The notes below the pieces were generated by a model. The model saw only the letters and a list, made by a program, of their open reading frames with translations. It ran no database searches and was not told where the DNA came from. A stretch of 64,000 nt of DNA from NCBI GenBank assembly GCA_001600495.1, contig BCKE01000083.1, forward strand, positions 55,326 through 119,325. The letters run 5' to 3'. A program made the translations under genes and the position numbers. This stretch comes from Pilasporangium apinafurcum. Lineage: Eukaryota > Oomycota > Peronosporomycetes > Pythiales > Pythiaceae. Shown here piece by piece: positions 50,307 through 62,210 of this stretch (within the stretch, counting starts at the first letter, position 1; each line of letters begins with the position of its first letter).

Positions 50307-53300
50307 CTATGTGACTAGTATCTGTCGATCGCTTTGCCGATAGAATACCCGCTCAGCTGGAGCAGCACGGCCGTTGACATGTAAGTGGAACTTGGGAAAG
50401 CGCAATGTCCCCACACGCGCCGATAACAGCCGCTTCTGCGTTGCAAATGCCCAGCAATCGTCACCTATGGTACCAAACGTGAAACACTCCTGCTGCTTTC
50501 CCACGAGGATCCAGTCACGCTCACTATTGCTATCGAGGCAGAGCAGCACACTTCCCCCATTACCATCAGCGTCGTTATTCTCAGGCGTGGAACTGCCAAA
50601 CTGTTGCACACGGATATGAAAGACAACATCTTCCCCCACTGCACACTCCAGCGGCACCGCTGAGTCACTATCTTTTAGATGCACTTCAATGCAGTATCGA
50701 GTACCTTTGATCTCCTCCAGTGACACAGGCACTACCAGTGTGTTATACCATTGGATAGAGTCCACTGGTGCAGCGTATTGCAGATCTATATGGAGATAGC
50801 ATACGTCTACCAATTCTGCTTCGCTCTGCATGTCCGCAGGACAGTCGAGAGTAAACGCGAAATGCGCCGTTTGCTTTGGTCGAAGGGTCGTGCCACGCAG
50901 CTGGTTGTTCGGATCCTGTAACACTTGGACTGGCCGCCGTCGATTTTCAGCATTTGCGTCATTGTCTCCACAGCGCATCTTGTAGTCACAGATCACGACC
51001 CCCACACGATCGTTGCAGATGAGCGCGATGGCGGCGAAGATTCGCCGACCGATGCGCCTCAACCGAACTTTTTCTGCCAGCGGACGCAGTAACGGGAATG
51101 CTGCGTCAGCGCGACGAACCTCGGTATTTACGTCGTCTGTTGCAGCAATCACGTGCTGGTACCGCAGTTGGACAGCAAGCGTGACCATTGGTGCATTTGA
51201 ATCATCTGCCTCGCTAATGCAATTATCTGATACAGATAACGCACCAACTGCGAGCGAAATCGTATACTTCAATGTTGTTCCAGTTGTTAACGCTGACGGT
51301 ATCGCTACGGTGAGACTGTCGCTTGCAGCTGGTACCTCGGCACTCAGTTGATTACTCAGTTGGGACATCTCTTCACTTTTTTCAGACCCCTCGGATAAAA
51401 CCAACGCGGCGTCACGCAGTTGAATGAGCTCGCCACCATTGATCACTGTGATCTCCAGTGTACCGCTGACAACCGTGTCTTTGTGGGTCTCCAGCGAGAT
51501 CAGAAGCTTGTCAACCGAGTGCGGAATCAGCAGTGGTGGGCCACTAAGTGACATTTGTAGCGTACTCGCACGCTTTGGGATCTCGAACACTACGCTTTCC
51601 ATCGATTTTGCTGCGTCCAGCAGGCTAAACGTGTTGCCTGCCAGCACACACTCAACACTAGTGCAGACGTACGACCCGACGCCCACGTTGTGTTCCAGGA
51701 AAACCAAGCTCACGCTCGCTTCTTCGTACAAATAGACGTTGGTTTCCTCCATCACCAGTATCACCGAATCTTCTTTTGTCTCTCGCATGCCATCTCCCAA
51801 CTCTCCTGCTCTGTTATCAGCTAGGACAACAGGTAGCTTCTTATTCAGGTCTTGCACTTCCTCTTCATCAAACACCGACTTTTTGCGCATCCGTTGAGTT
51901 CCGTTACTGCTGTCATGCGGCACAGCGGGGGGCATGGAGAGCGTGCTAGTGGCAGAATCTGTTTTTCTGTCTCCTTCCTCTGTCTGTGGAGCAGTTCTTT
52001 CTTCCAGGACGAGACTATCCAGTCGTGGTAGATCTTTCCTCTCGGATGAAGAGTGAGTGCTGGAACTGCGTCGTTCCATTTGCTGATTTGAATCGGAATG
52101 CTCATCGTTTTGGTGTATCTGATCATCATCAATCACTGCACCTTGGTTTATTTGACCTATTCGTGGGCTCCGTTTCGCAAAGCGAACTCGCATCTTTTCA
52201 ACGTGAATCCCCGCTGGAAAGCGATTTGTGATCTTCAACGTCACGCGCACGTCACCGTGATCAAGATCTCCTCCCGTCGAACTCTGCAGTGTTTCCACAG
52301 CCACTTTTGGTTTAATCAACTCGCCCATTCGCAGCTTCGCCTCGGAATCTTGACCCTGCAAACTCTGCGCTAACGAATCCATCAGCTGCTCCAAGTATGC
52401 GCGGCCAATTTCGGCTTTGGCCTCTTGGGCGACCTCGAGCATACTAAAGCACACGGTCACAGCCTGAGCAGACCGCCCGAGCGCCAGCTCTGCGCTGCAA
52501 ATGCTGCGTACACAGTCGCCGAGCAGCGTCCACCACTTGTCTTCTTCGCACTGCCGTGCATGTGAGCGAAAAAGCCGTGAAGCGCTTTCAAACTCGCGAT
52601 GGCGAACATGATAGCGCGCGCACTCGCCCCCAAGAAACACGGCAAAGCGATGACGGCCGGCGCGCGAGAATTGGAGCGAGGCGAGATGCGACAATTCCCA
52701 CACGCAGCGCTCGAAGGGCTCGCCACGTGGAGTCGCCAATAGCCCACGCAGCGACTGGTACCATGCAGAAACTTCGGTAACAGATGCAACGTCAGTCGCA
52801 TGTTGCACTTGAGTGGACGACGGAAATCGATCGGCTTTAGCGTAGGCTTTGAGAAACCGCCGTGCCAGATAGAGCAGGTCGCCTAGGTGCCGCGCCATCA
52901 CTTCCGGACTGAGTGCCTGCGTGGCCAACGCAGGAACACTTGCGGACGAAACCTGATAGTCGTGTCCGTTCCAGGAGAGTTCGCAGGCATATGCGATCTC
53001 CAGACACGCGCCAATAGCCCAGAGATGCGACTGGTACCATTCGATGGCGTTTGTCTGCTCTTGAAGTCGCGTGAGCGTTCGGAGGAAGGCGGAAATGAAG
53101 GTGTGCGCGCGCTGAAGTAACTGTGGAAAGTTACCCATGAGGTAGAGCGTTCGGATCTGCCGACAGAAACAGTAGAGCTGGATGAGAGGCGCAGTGGCGC
53201 GATTGGTCGCAATTTGCTGTTGAATGTCGCGCAGATTCAGCGCCAGCTAGAGGAGATAAACAGTCGGGAAACGTAGTCTTTCATAAGCAAAAGTCAAGTG

Positions 53301-54472
53301 ATGCCAACAAACTGGAAGACAGCTCAACGCACCGGAGACACTATGAAGATGGCGTCATCAGCTTTAAATGACGTCTTCCTCTCATCCTGAAAGAGCTTTT
53401 TCTCACTTTCACTTAAGTTCATGAAGATCGCATCAAGTTCATCCAGCTGACGTCATTACACCATACAATCCCTAAATCAATCAAATAGTTTGATCAGAGC
53501 TGAGAAAGCAACGAACGATTCACTTACGTGTCGGATGGCGTCGTCCTGTAGATATGCTTGTTGATACATGAGCGCTAACCTCTCCTTCGCAATGAAAAAG
53601 GCGCCGAAATCCCAACCAGGCGCGTTCCGCTATTAAAACAGCATCCAACAACAGATGATGACAACGCAGCCGCATGATGGCAGACAAGTGGTACCTACCT
53701 TCGCATCCAGCGATCGCAGCTCCTCCTCATACTGGAAGCACTTGACCTGAAATGCCTCCATGATACAGTGTCGCAGTTTTAGCAGCAGCTCTGACCACTG
53801 TGACTCGTGCTGCTGCTGCTGTCCAGGAGCGCCGCCTACCACACTGGTGCCCTCTAGCGTCTCGATTTTGCAGATTCGCTCGTTCAATCCACTGCCACCA
53901 CCACCACTGCTGCTGCTATTTGAGCCCATGAGTCCACCACTTCCAAGAGACTTCTTTGTCCCAAAATCTGCACGAATCTTGTCAAAAATCTTCTTGTAAA
54001 CGGAATTTGCGGTATTGCGGCTGCTTCCAGTTTTTGCACGCGTTCCTAGCGGGACATATAACACCATCCACTCCACTCTTGCAGAACTCATAGCATCGAT
54101 CCAGGCCGCTAATTTTGGCTTGACTGCCGTTTTGTAGCTCTCCATTTCCTCACATTTCACAACGTAGATGCACACCAGTGGCAACTCATTCCTGTCGATA
54201 TCCGAAACGAAATTCAGTGGTAGACTGTCGATAAACTTGGTCACCCCGACCAAATTCTTCCACTCGATCGAGCGCAAGGGCAACCGTTGTGCAAGTGACG
54301 GCATAAGGAACTGCCAGACTCCGCCGTCATCGTTGTAACCGACCTTTAAGCCTAGAATACACGTAAACAATTATCTGCTTCCACTTTTTAAAAGGAATTC
54401 AACTCGAATCGTGCCTGGAGTGAGCAGATCCTGCGTGAACTGCGGCGCGATCGTGGCGTAGAGAGACGTCAT
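50307..54472 (-). CDS. TRAPPC10: TRAPPC10 / Trs130, TRAPPII tethering complex subunit
   Basis: Five exons on the minus strand: 54404-54472 (tentative), 53699-54343, 53528-53629, 53333-53446 and 50307-53246, giving about 1,289 residues, the usual size. The N-terminal part has LPLRSIEWKN, IYVVKCEEMESYKTAVKPKL and KIFDKIRADFGTKK. The small exons give PGWDFGAFFIAKERLALMY and then LDELDAIFMNL, which match the family's segment after the coiled linker and confirm the joins. The long last exon contains the alpha-solenoid and a C-terminal beta-sandwich region, split by an acidic/serine-rich insert. TRAPPII activates Rab11-type GTPases at the late Golgi. The exon 1 to 2 junction is the least certain. 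An acceptor at 54352 would not keep phase with a normal-length intron. Confidence 0.87.
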
Positions 54473-55155
54473 AATCGTTGTGGTAATGCTAAAGAGAAGC
54501 CACTGCTACAACAATCGTGCAACATTGCTAATCAGTAAAATCCTCCAAAATACAAACATCAAGATTGATACTGACGGTTTTACCCAAAAACCAAAGGGTT
54601 TTTAGTTAGTAGTATTTCTTTAAAAAACCCAAATTTGGCTTCTATTTGAGATGTCACTATTCTTTCCATACTATTTTTATGACATCATGAAAAGATCCTA
54701 ACATGCATCCATGGATGAAAACGTGGTGAACCTCTATGAGACTGACAGCACTTCAAGGCTCGGTGTAAGGTTTTTACCTTACTTTGGTTGCGCAGTAGAT
54801 AGAAAATTGAGAAGTGAATCCATTATAGTCTTTGTAGTGTGTTTGTGGCCAAAGAAAATTGATTATTGTTTTGTGATAAAGCAACTCATAAATGGGCACT
54901 GTCCAAGTTAATCAAAAACTCATGGGTCATATGAAGTAGGTTCCCATGGGTTTATTATGGGATCGGGTAGGGTTTAATATTGTACCCATATGGTTATATA
55001 CAACTGTATCGGCTATCATATCGGTTCGGTTAAGATCTTTTGGGATTGAAAGGTCGTCAACCTGAAGCGTCGAGTCACTAGCATGAAGGGTTTATATCTC
55101 ATTCATTTATATGTAGGAAACTGCATAGAGTTTTATTAACTCATTTAATATCAGT
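54473..55155. other. AT-rich intergenic, start of the repeat-rich zone
   Basis: No gene recognised. Bases 54769-54835 match a segment inside the MITE at 56522-56585 (…cagtagatagaaaattgag type), so it holds a fragment of the same repeat. Confidence 0.45.
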
Positions 55156-55435
55156 GCGAAATTTGCCTGCTAGTGTACAGGCAGTTAAATCTTCCCCACC
55201 ATGTCGATGGGATAATAGTGAATATCGTTTCACTGTTATTTGCATACGACACCTGGAGGCGCCAAGAAGGCAAGTGGTGTTTATATCTAAGAAGGGCTTA
55301 TTAGTGCCTTACTTAGTGTTACAAGAACTGGAGGAGGATAGACGAATGTCCGCTCTCAGTATAGCTCCCTTGTATACAGTTCATATCGATCTATATATAT
55401 TCGTACGGGGGGTTCAACCCAATACCGACGAAATT
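55156..55435 (+). repeat. Diverged repeat, inverted relative to 56120-56385
   Basis: On conceptual translation, this plus-strand stretch and the minus strand of 56120-56385 align over some 90 codons (LPASVQ versus LPSSAQ, CIRHLEAPRRQ versus RIRHWRGQEV). At the DNA level they share gtacgggggg and neighbouring blocks. The pair is probably two old copies of one mobile-element segment. The family was not identified. Confidence 0.6.
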
Positions 55436-55447
55436 GATATCTACATA

Positions 55448-55663
55448 CAGTGACGGACAAAACTGCGGAAATGAGGTGACACTACAGAATCTTCATATCT
55501 CCTCAAGTATGTACAGTATATTTTAATGTCTTATATCGTTGGATAGCTAAGATAAATATCTGTCTAACGAGCTTGGTTTCATGTAAATTGATACAGTAGA
55601 TCGTGAGATATATAGCTTTAAACTGAAAAGTGCCAAACATTTCCGCAGTTTTGTTCGTTACTG
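55448..55663. mobile_element. Mariner-like MITE, 216 bp, TA target duplication
   Basis: The left end cagtgacggacaaaactgcg and the right end, read in reverse, are inverted repeats of about 26 bp with two mismatches in the outer half (the right end reads ttccgcagttttgttcgtta, then ctg). TA flanks both ends (55446-55447 and 55664-55665), the target of Tc1/mariner transposases. No open frame remains inside, so it is non-autonomous. Confidence 0.85.
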
Positions 55664-56119
55664 TAATAAGCTCCGTTATAACGGCCCATAACCTTAATCG
55701 ATATTTGATAACCATCATAAATCATCATGTTATTCCATAGGGTAGAACCATAGGAGTACCGCGAGTAAGTACTGTAAGTAAGTACCGTACGGTCACTATT
55801 TTCCTAGTGACATCTGACACAGAGTAACCGGACAGTTGCTCACGTCGAGAATAAAATATCCCTGGTTGGGATCGCTGGACTTGGCTTGCAAAACTTGTTG
55901 AGCTACTCAGTATTAACTGAGATGAGTTGGTGCTTGCCTATAAACACACAGAATATACAAATAGCGATTGGTTATAGAGATCTATCAATTCGTATGNACG
56001 AACTTCCCTTAGATCCCTCGGCCTCCACGATATAATCGCTAAAAAAAATATCAGGAGGGATTCAGTTTATAACAATACTACGACTAGCACGTGAATCAGC
56101 GTACTAGTGATAGGTTTCA

Positions 56120-56385
56120 CTAGTCGGTTTTGGGCAAGCCCCCCGTACTATATATAGCAAGAAACACTCTATATATATAAGGGAATTATACTGAGGAACG
56201 GGTATAAATACAACTACCTTCCTCCAATTCCTGCTAAAAATAACACTAGAACCTTCACTTACCTCTTGGCCTCTCCAATGTCTTATGCGAACAACGATCA
56301 GAATAATTCCTGATGTGCTATCCCATAGACGTGAGGAGGAGACTTGATCCACTTGTGCACTTGATGGCAAATCACACACTATATT
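56120..56385 (-). repeat. Second copy of the 55156-55435 repeat, opposite strand
   Basis: Diverged partner of the plus-strand copy about 700 bp to the left. The two enclose the mariner-like MITE region and directly abut the MITE at 56396. Confidence 0.6.
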
Positions 56386-56395
56386 ATAAAAGACT

Positions 56396-57256
56396 GGGAA
56401 CTGGTAAATTCACCTCCCAAATTTACTAAATTCACCCCACACAACCAAATTTTTATAAATTTGATTCATAACATAAAATTTGCTAAATTTACCCTCCCCC
56501 ATCACCAATTCATCTAGCGAAAGTTTCTACCTTGCTTTGCATAGTAGATAGCAAATTGAAAAGTGAATTCATTATAGAGTCTTACCTATTTTCATGATAT
56601 GCCTCTACCATGCTGCGCTTCTACCTCTACTCTCTATGTCCATGAATAATATATGCAGTTTGACATATATAAAATACATTCACCTAGGTAAACTCTAACC
56701 GTGAGTCGATTAACTGGTTTCATCTGGTAGCCAAGTGTAACGATGGGGATCTCTGATTGGACGAAAAGTTGACTAATGGAAGTTGATTGGTCAAAATCGG
56801 TAACATGAAAGCTTGAACGGTTGTGGAGCTTGAGGAGGATGTAGTAGGCTGTTGACAAAATAAAAAGTGAATTAGATGGAGGACTTAGTTCGCTACCACT
56901 ACCTCTAAGCTTCCTTTCAATGCATCTTTTCCTGATCTGATTACGATCATCTTTCTACTTTCTTCCTTTACACATGTATTATATGCAGCTATGTATTTCT
57001 AACTATTTCTCCTCTTAATGTATTGAAACGACTTAAGAATGCACTTTTGTTTTTACAAACTTCCGTACAAGTGCTACGGTATGACTGGGCAAGGAGTATA
57101 ACAATAATTTGGAAATTTATAACAATATGTGTTTGTAGATGAATTGGTGATGGGGGGGGGTAAATTTAGCAAATTTTATGTTATGAATCAAATTTATAAA
57201 AATTTGGTTATGTGGGGTGAATTTAGTAAATTTGGGAGGTGAATTTACCAGTTCCC
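56396..57256. mobile_element. MITE, 861 bp, long terminal inverted repeats, 8-bp target duplication
   Basis: Ends are gggaactggtaaattcacct on the left and its reverse complement on the right. The inverted repeats run about 121 bp (56396-56516 and 57136-57256) with only two or three differences. aaaagact flanks both sides exactly (56388-56395 and 57257-57264). An 8-bp duplication is the hAT-type size. There is no transposase frame inside. The interior contains repeat sequence also found at 54769-54835 and 57657-57754. Confidence 0.9.
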
Positions 57257-57656
57257 AAAAGACTTAGGACTACCAAAGCAATTCCTCCCTGCTATGCTAC
57301 TGGCTCTTACCTCTTTTATGCAATTAAAAGAATTGATACAATTCACTAGTGCAATTAAATGGATCGATTTGGTCTAAATATGGGCAACGTACCCATATTT
57401 CCGTAAATAAACCAAATACGAGATACTTTGATCCAAAAATTGGCCATTTCAGACAAGCCCATAGCTATAGTGCATGTTCACAGTATCGCGTCAAATCACG
57501 TGCTTGTTCTTCATGTAATAACGCTTGACAAAGCCGTCAGAAGTGTCATCATGCGATTCACTTTATCACACATCGGCGTCAGTTCTATGACGCAGTTATG
57601 TAACGTACCCCGTTACAGCATGCGAACTGGTGCTTCTTATCTTGAAACCGTCATAG

Positions 57657-57754
57657 TCTTATCTATTTTTATGTCACACCTCTAGCATCCTACGCTTCTA
57701 CCTCTGCTCTCTACATCCATGAATAATATATGCGGTTTGACATATGTAAAATGT
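57657..57754 (+). repeat. About 100-bp direct repeat of the MITE interior (56581-56677)
   Basis: The two stretches share blocks such as ccatgaataatatatgc and gcttctacctctgctctcta with scattered substitutions. The copy outside the MITE suggests a related element fragment joined to the SINE. Confidence 0.75.
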
Positions 57755-57756
57755 AG

Positions 57757-57980
57757 GGATTGAAGACCTTTTATATCTTGACGTCCTTGGTTCGAATCCC
57801 ACAAAGTTCATATCAAGCTACATATCTGATATTGTTATGATTTCTACATTTACGAAAGCGTAATTACGAGGTAATCATTGCATGTTTATGTGTAAGGAAG
57901 AATGGTTGGTTCTTAGGCCATAAGAAAATGAATGGTTAGAAAGAGCGAGAGTAGTGCAGTGTAAGGAGCTTAGTTGGTTA
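57757..57980 (+). mobile_element. tRNA-derived SINE copy, 5'-truncated
   Basis: Has a pol III B-box (ggttcgaatcc, 57789-57799) and then a body (atcaagctacatatctgata onward) shared with the opposite-strand copy at 58021-58304. The A-box is not evident, so the head is decayed or truncated. Confidence 0.75.
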
Positions 57981-58020
57981 GGAGGTAAATTGAAAAGTGA
58001 GATTATTGTTTTAGCTTGCA

Positions 58021-58304
58021 CTACTCTNTTTCTTTCTAACCATTCATTTTCTAATGGCCTAAGAACCAGCCATTCTTTCTTACACATAAACATGCAATGA
58101 TTACCTCGTAATTACGCTTTCGTAAATATAGTAATTACACTTTCGTAAATATAGTAATTACGCTCTCGTAAATGAAATAATCATAACAGTATCAGATATG
58201 TAGCTTGATATGCAAAATTATGAACTTGGGGGATTCGAACCCGGGACCTTGAGCATAGAATACCAATTACTAACCAGCTGAGCTAGCGGTAGTATATTAG
58301 TACG
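58021..58304 (-). mobile_element. tRNA-derived SINE copy with A and B boxes
   Basis: On the minus strand the head reads tagctcagctggttag (A-box, 58270-58285) and ggttcgaatcc (B-box, 58231-58241), 28 bp apart, a tRNA-like promoter. A body shared with the 57757-57980 copy follows. It is not a functional tRNA gene because no acceptor stem closes. Compared with the plus copy it has a triplicated short unit (atttacgaaagcgtaattac type). Confidence 0.82.
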
Positions 58305-58352
58305 ATCCTTACATGCAGTCTAAAACAATAATCTCACTTTTCAATTTACCTT

Positions 58353-58959
58353 CAAACATTCAAGCATCCTTACACACCAGGTGTAACAGGGTGACTGTTA
58401 CAACTGCATACAATGTAGGTTGAAGAAATGTATTGTGTTACTTAACTAACTACGAGTAACTTAAGCAAGTCTAAAGCTACTCCTGATTGTATAAGAAGTA
58501 TGCAATCAGTGGAAAATTTGAGAGTGTATTATTTGGTGAGTTATAAATGGAAACCTAGGCTAAGATAAGCATGTAAAATAACCTAAAACCTTGATATATC
58601 TGCCAATGAGTGGTTCTCAACATTTAGAAAGTAAAATAGCATGCAATTGGTTAAAATGTGGAACATTAACTAATGAAATACATGTAACGGAGCTTACCCC
58701 GTTACAGACAACGGTTCCACCTGGATATTTTTTTTCATAACAGTTTTTCTTACGTAAGTTATCACATCATCGAGGTAACTTGCCCTATGCAACCTTGCTT
58801 GATAAGTGAGGGAGTGTAGGTAAACCTCTCGCTATTCTTATTGCAGTTCGCCAGCACTCGATCTCTCCAATCTTCAAACACTCAGCAGCCTGTTTGCGCG
58901 TGTTTTGGTCCACGCCTGACTCCTTCTTCCTGTTACGCACCAAGAAGTGCTGATGTGTC
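58353..58959. other. Repeat-rich intergenic, about 600 bp
   Basis: No gene. Contains short perfect inverted repeats, tgtaacag...ctgttaca (58383-58403) and tgtaacgg...ccgttaca (58685-58708), described in the findings. A plus-strand open frame at 58841-59077 crosses the copia edge and is not supported. Confidence 0.45.
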
Positions 58960-59258
58960 TGTTGTTATTAGGTGTATTGAGGCGGAGTATAGTTCTGAGT
59001 TGGAGGCTAATCTGAAAGTAAATGGGACTGAGTTGGGTTTACCGGAGCACATTCAACTGCTCGAGCACTATGCCTAGATGACGAATTCAGCTCGGATTCA
59101 TCCACCGATGCTTCAAAGTCGACTTACAATGTGTCAAAGGTACGTGTCGATCCGATCCGGCTAGATCAAGTTGAAGTGGGAATCTAGCCAATCACAAGTT
59201 AGTACACCCGTCATTCGACCAATCATATACTGATATTTCTGGATATTGACCAATCAGG

Positions 59259-62177
59259 TCACAGTATCCGGTTCGGCCACGTGCTTGCCCTTGCCGCACA
59301 CGCTGCACGCTCGCGCCACCGCCGCGCGCTCCCCCTACTCGCTTGGAAGTGCTCATCGCGAACGTCTTGCACACCGCAGTGCTCAAGGAGATACCGAAGT
59401 GTCTTCGACGATAGAGACTTCGTCAAGAAGTCGACGACTTGCTTCCTTGATTCGATATAGCGCAGCTCGACCTCCTTGCTCACCAACTTCTCACGAATGA
59501 AGTGGTAACGTATATCTATGTGCTTGGTGCGCGCTTGGTAGCCAACATTCTTCGCTAATGCCATCGCGCCTTGATTGTCTTCGTAGATCGCAGTCGCATC
59601 GTCGTTGATGATGCCCAGGTCCTTAAGCAGTAGACGCATTCAAATGCATTCCTTGACACACTCGCACAGAGCCATGTACTCGGCCTCTGTCGAGCTGAGA
59701 GCGACCGTCTTCTGGAAGGACGAGCGCCATACGACCGGCGCTCCGCACAGCATGAGTGCGACGCCACTGAGAGAGCGCCGATTATCATGGTTGCCGGCCC
59801 AGTCGGCGTCAGAGTAGGCTGTCAGCTTGGCTCCATTGGAGCCATTATACACGATGTCGATGTCTTTCGTCTTGAGCAGATATCGGACAACCTTGATGCC
59901 GGCGTCCCAATGCTTTAGCCCAGGGTTGTCGAGAAAACGACTCAACTTGGCGACCGCCACCACGATGTCAGGTCGTGTGCCACAGGCGAGGTACATGAGG
60001 CTGCCCACCAACGAACGGTAGGGCTCGATGCCATCAGAGTCTTGTCCGCCTCGGTGGATTCGTGTATCTTGGCCAAGTGAACCTTGGGGTCGATGGGCAC
60101 CAGGCTTGGTTTGGCATCGAATTGACCGAATCGATGGATAATTGACTCGGTGTACGCTCGTTGACAGATCCGCATGACCTTCAACTTGATGTTGAAGTTG
60201 ATCTCAATGCCAAGGACGAATTGCGCTCGACCGAGATCCTTGATCTTGAACATGTCGGCAATGCTCTTCTTTACTGCCGTGATCACAGAGACGACACTGC
60301 ATGCTACGAGCATGTCGTCAACGTACAAACACACAATGCATTGCGATTGCCCTTGTCCCATCGTGTACACACAAGCATCCGGATTGGTTGGCACAAACCC
60401 AATTGTCTTGAGCAGCCGATCAATCGTCTCATTCCACACACGTGACGCCTGCTTCAATCCGTAGAGGCTCTTGCACAGCTTGCACACCAGAGTGGTCTTC
60501 GTTTGCGTTCGTCGGGGTGTCAATGAGTTCCATCAGACCATCTGGAACGTCCATGTAGATATCCTCGTCCAGTGATCCATATAGAAAGCCCGTATCGACA
60601 TCACACTGCTCAATGGTCATGCCTCGGCTGCAACAAACTGTCAGGACTGTCCGAATCGAGTTTAGGTTCGCCACAGGCGCGTACGTTTCATCTTAGTCAA
60701 TGCTATGCCTCTGTGCGTATCCCTTGGCCACAAACTGAGCCTTATACCGAACCACACGCCCCTTCTCGTCCTTCTCCTTTGCAAAGACCCAGCGACAGCC
60801 GATAGGGCGCTGGTGGGCTGGTGCTGGGACGAGATCCCAAGTCTCGTTCGCAGATAGTGACTCGAGCTCACTGTTAATCGCTGACTTCCATTGGTCTTGG
60901 TCGTCACACGAGACTGCCTCATCATAGTCCTTAGGTATCTCTGTCGCACTCATTGCTCGACCATACTCTATCGCGAGCTGGTCGTGATCACCTTTAGGGA
61001 CCACTTGATCCACCTTCTGGCGCTTTGTCGTGGACGTTGACTCAGTCACAATGAGCTTCTTACGTGCTGGTTCGCTGCGTGGCTCGGTGTCCTCAGTGAC
61101 TTCTCGAGCGCGCGACCGCGTAACCATTGGATGGCGAACTAGAGCGCTTCCTGTCTTCACCTCATCCTTCGGTCGGTTAATGATACTAGCGCGATCCAAG
61201 TCAACAGCTCTAGGAGGCAGATCATGGTTGTCTCGATTTTGGTCATCTGGCGCGTTCGGATGATGCAGTGCCTCCTCGTTGTCGTCGCCGTTTGTCAAGT
61301 GCGCAGCTTCCATGATCTTCATTGTACGAACAATGTGCACTTGACCAGTTGCTGTATTCAGCACTCGATAGCCCTTCACACCGTCGGCGTAGACAAGGAA
61401 TCGACACTCGAACGCCTTCAGGTCGAGTTTCTGATGCTTCTCCGTCAGAACATGGGCATATCCAATCGCACCAAACACCTTAAGAGATTTGAGCTGCGGC
61501 TCGTTCTTGAACATGATCTCGAATGGTGTCTTGACAGTCTCTGAGCTAGGGAGGCGGTTGATGATCCACGTCGCTGTGTTTAGTGCTTCAACCTACCATT
61601 TCTTCTCGACATCTTTGTGATACAGTATGCACCGGGCCATCTCAACCAGGCTGCGATTCATCTGTTCAGCAAGTCCGTTCTGCTGAGGAGTGTAGGGCAC
61701 TGTCTTCTCATGTTTGATGCCTTGTTCGCGAAGATATCCATCGAACCGTTGGCCGGTGTACTCACCGCCATTGTCCGATCGGAGGCGCTTAATCCTGCAG
61801 TCTGTCCCATTCTCCATGGCGGCCTTGTACAGTTTCAACTTGTCGAGCACCTCCGACTTCCGTTTCATAAAGTAGACGCTCACGTAGCGGCAGTAATCGT
61901 CGACGAAAGTCACGACGTAGGTGCAGCCACCAGGTGTCTTGGTCTCCATCGGCCCCATCACATCCATGTGGACCAAATCGAGAACCTTCGCGGTCTTCAT
62001 CACCTTGTCCGGGTTTTGTGGGAAGTTGTCCGCCGTCATCTTGCCCATGCAGCAGCTGGCACATACTGAATCGACGCTGTCGCTCACCGTTACTTGAGGT
62101 AGACCGTTGGACATGGTGCGCAGCCGTTTGTAGCGTTCGAACGGAATGTGGCCGAGGCGAGCGTGCACAATCGGCTA
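59259..62177 (-). pseudogene. Copia pol: integrase, reverse transcriptase, RNase H (broken)
   Basis: GAG-pre-integrase (HARLGHIPFERYKRL) and integrase core (DLVHMDVMGPM, VDDYCRYVSVYF, RSDNGGEYTG) lie at 61596-62168. A stop at 61593-61595 follows, then the C-terminal integrase and linker. RT begins before a stop at 60693-60695 and continues with TGFLYGSLDEDIYMDVPDG. A frameshift near 60510 moves the frame for KSLYGLKQASRVW and the YVDD catalytic motif. A second frameshift near 60030 returns it. RNase H (LTAYSDADWAGN, LSSTEAEYMAL) is cut by a stop at 59637-59639, then ATAIYEDNQGAMALA and KHIDIRYHFIRE follow. Confidence 0.88.
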
Positions 62178-62210
62178 GGGTTCAGCGATCTTGGTGGCCA
62201 TCTGGCATTC

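Noticed and set aside
58231-58304. Possible functional tRNA gene
   Set aside because: A and B boxes are present but no acceptor stem closes and a shared repeat body follows; read as a SINE head.
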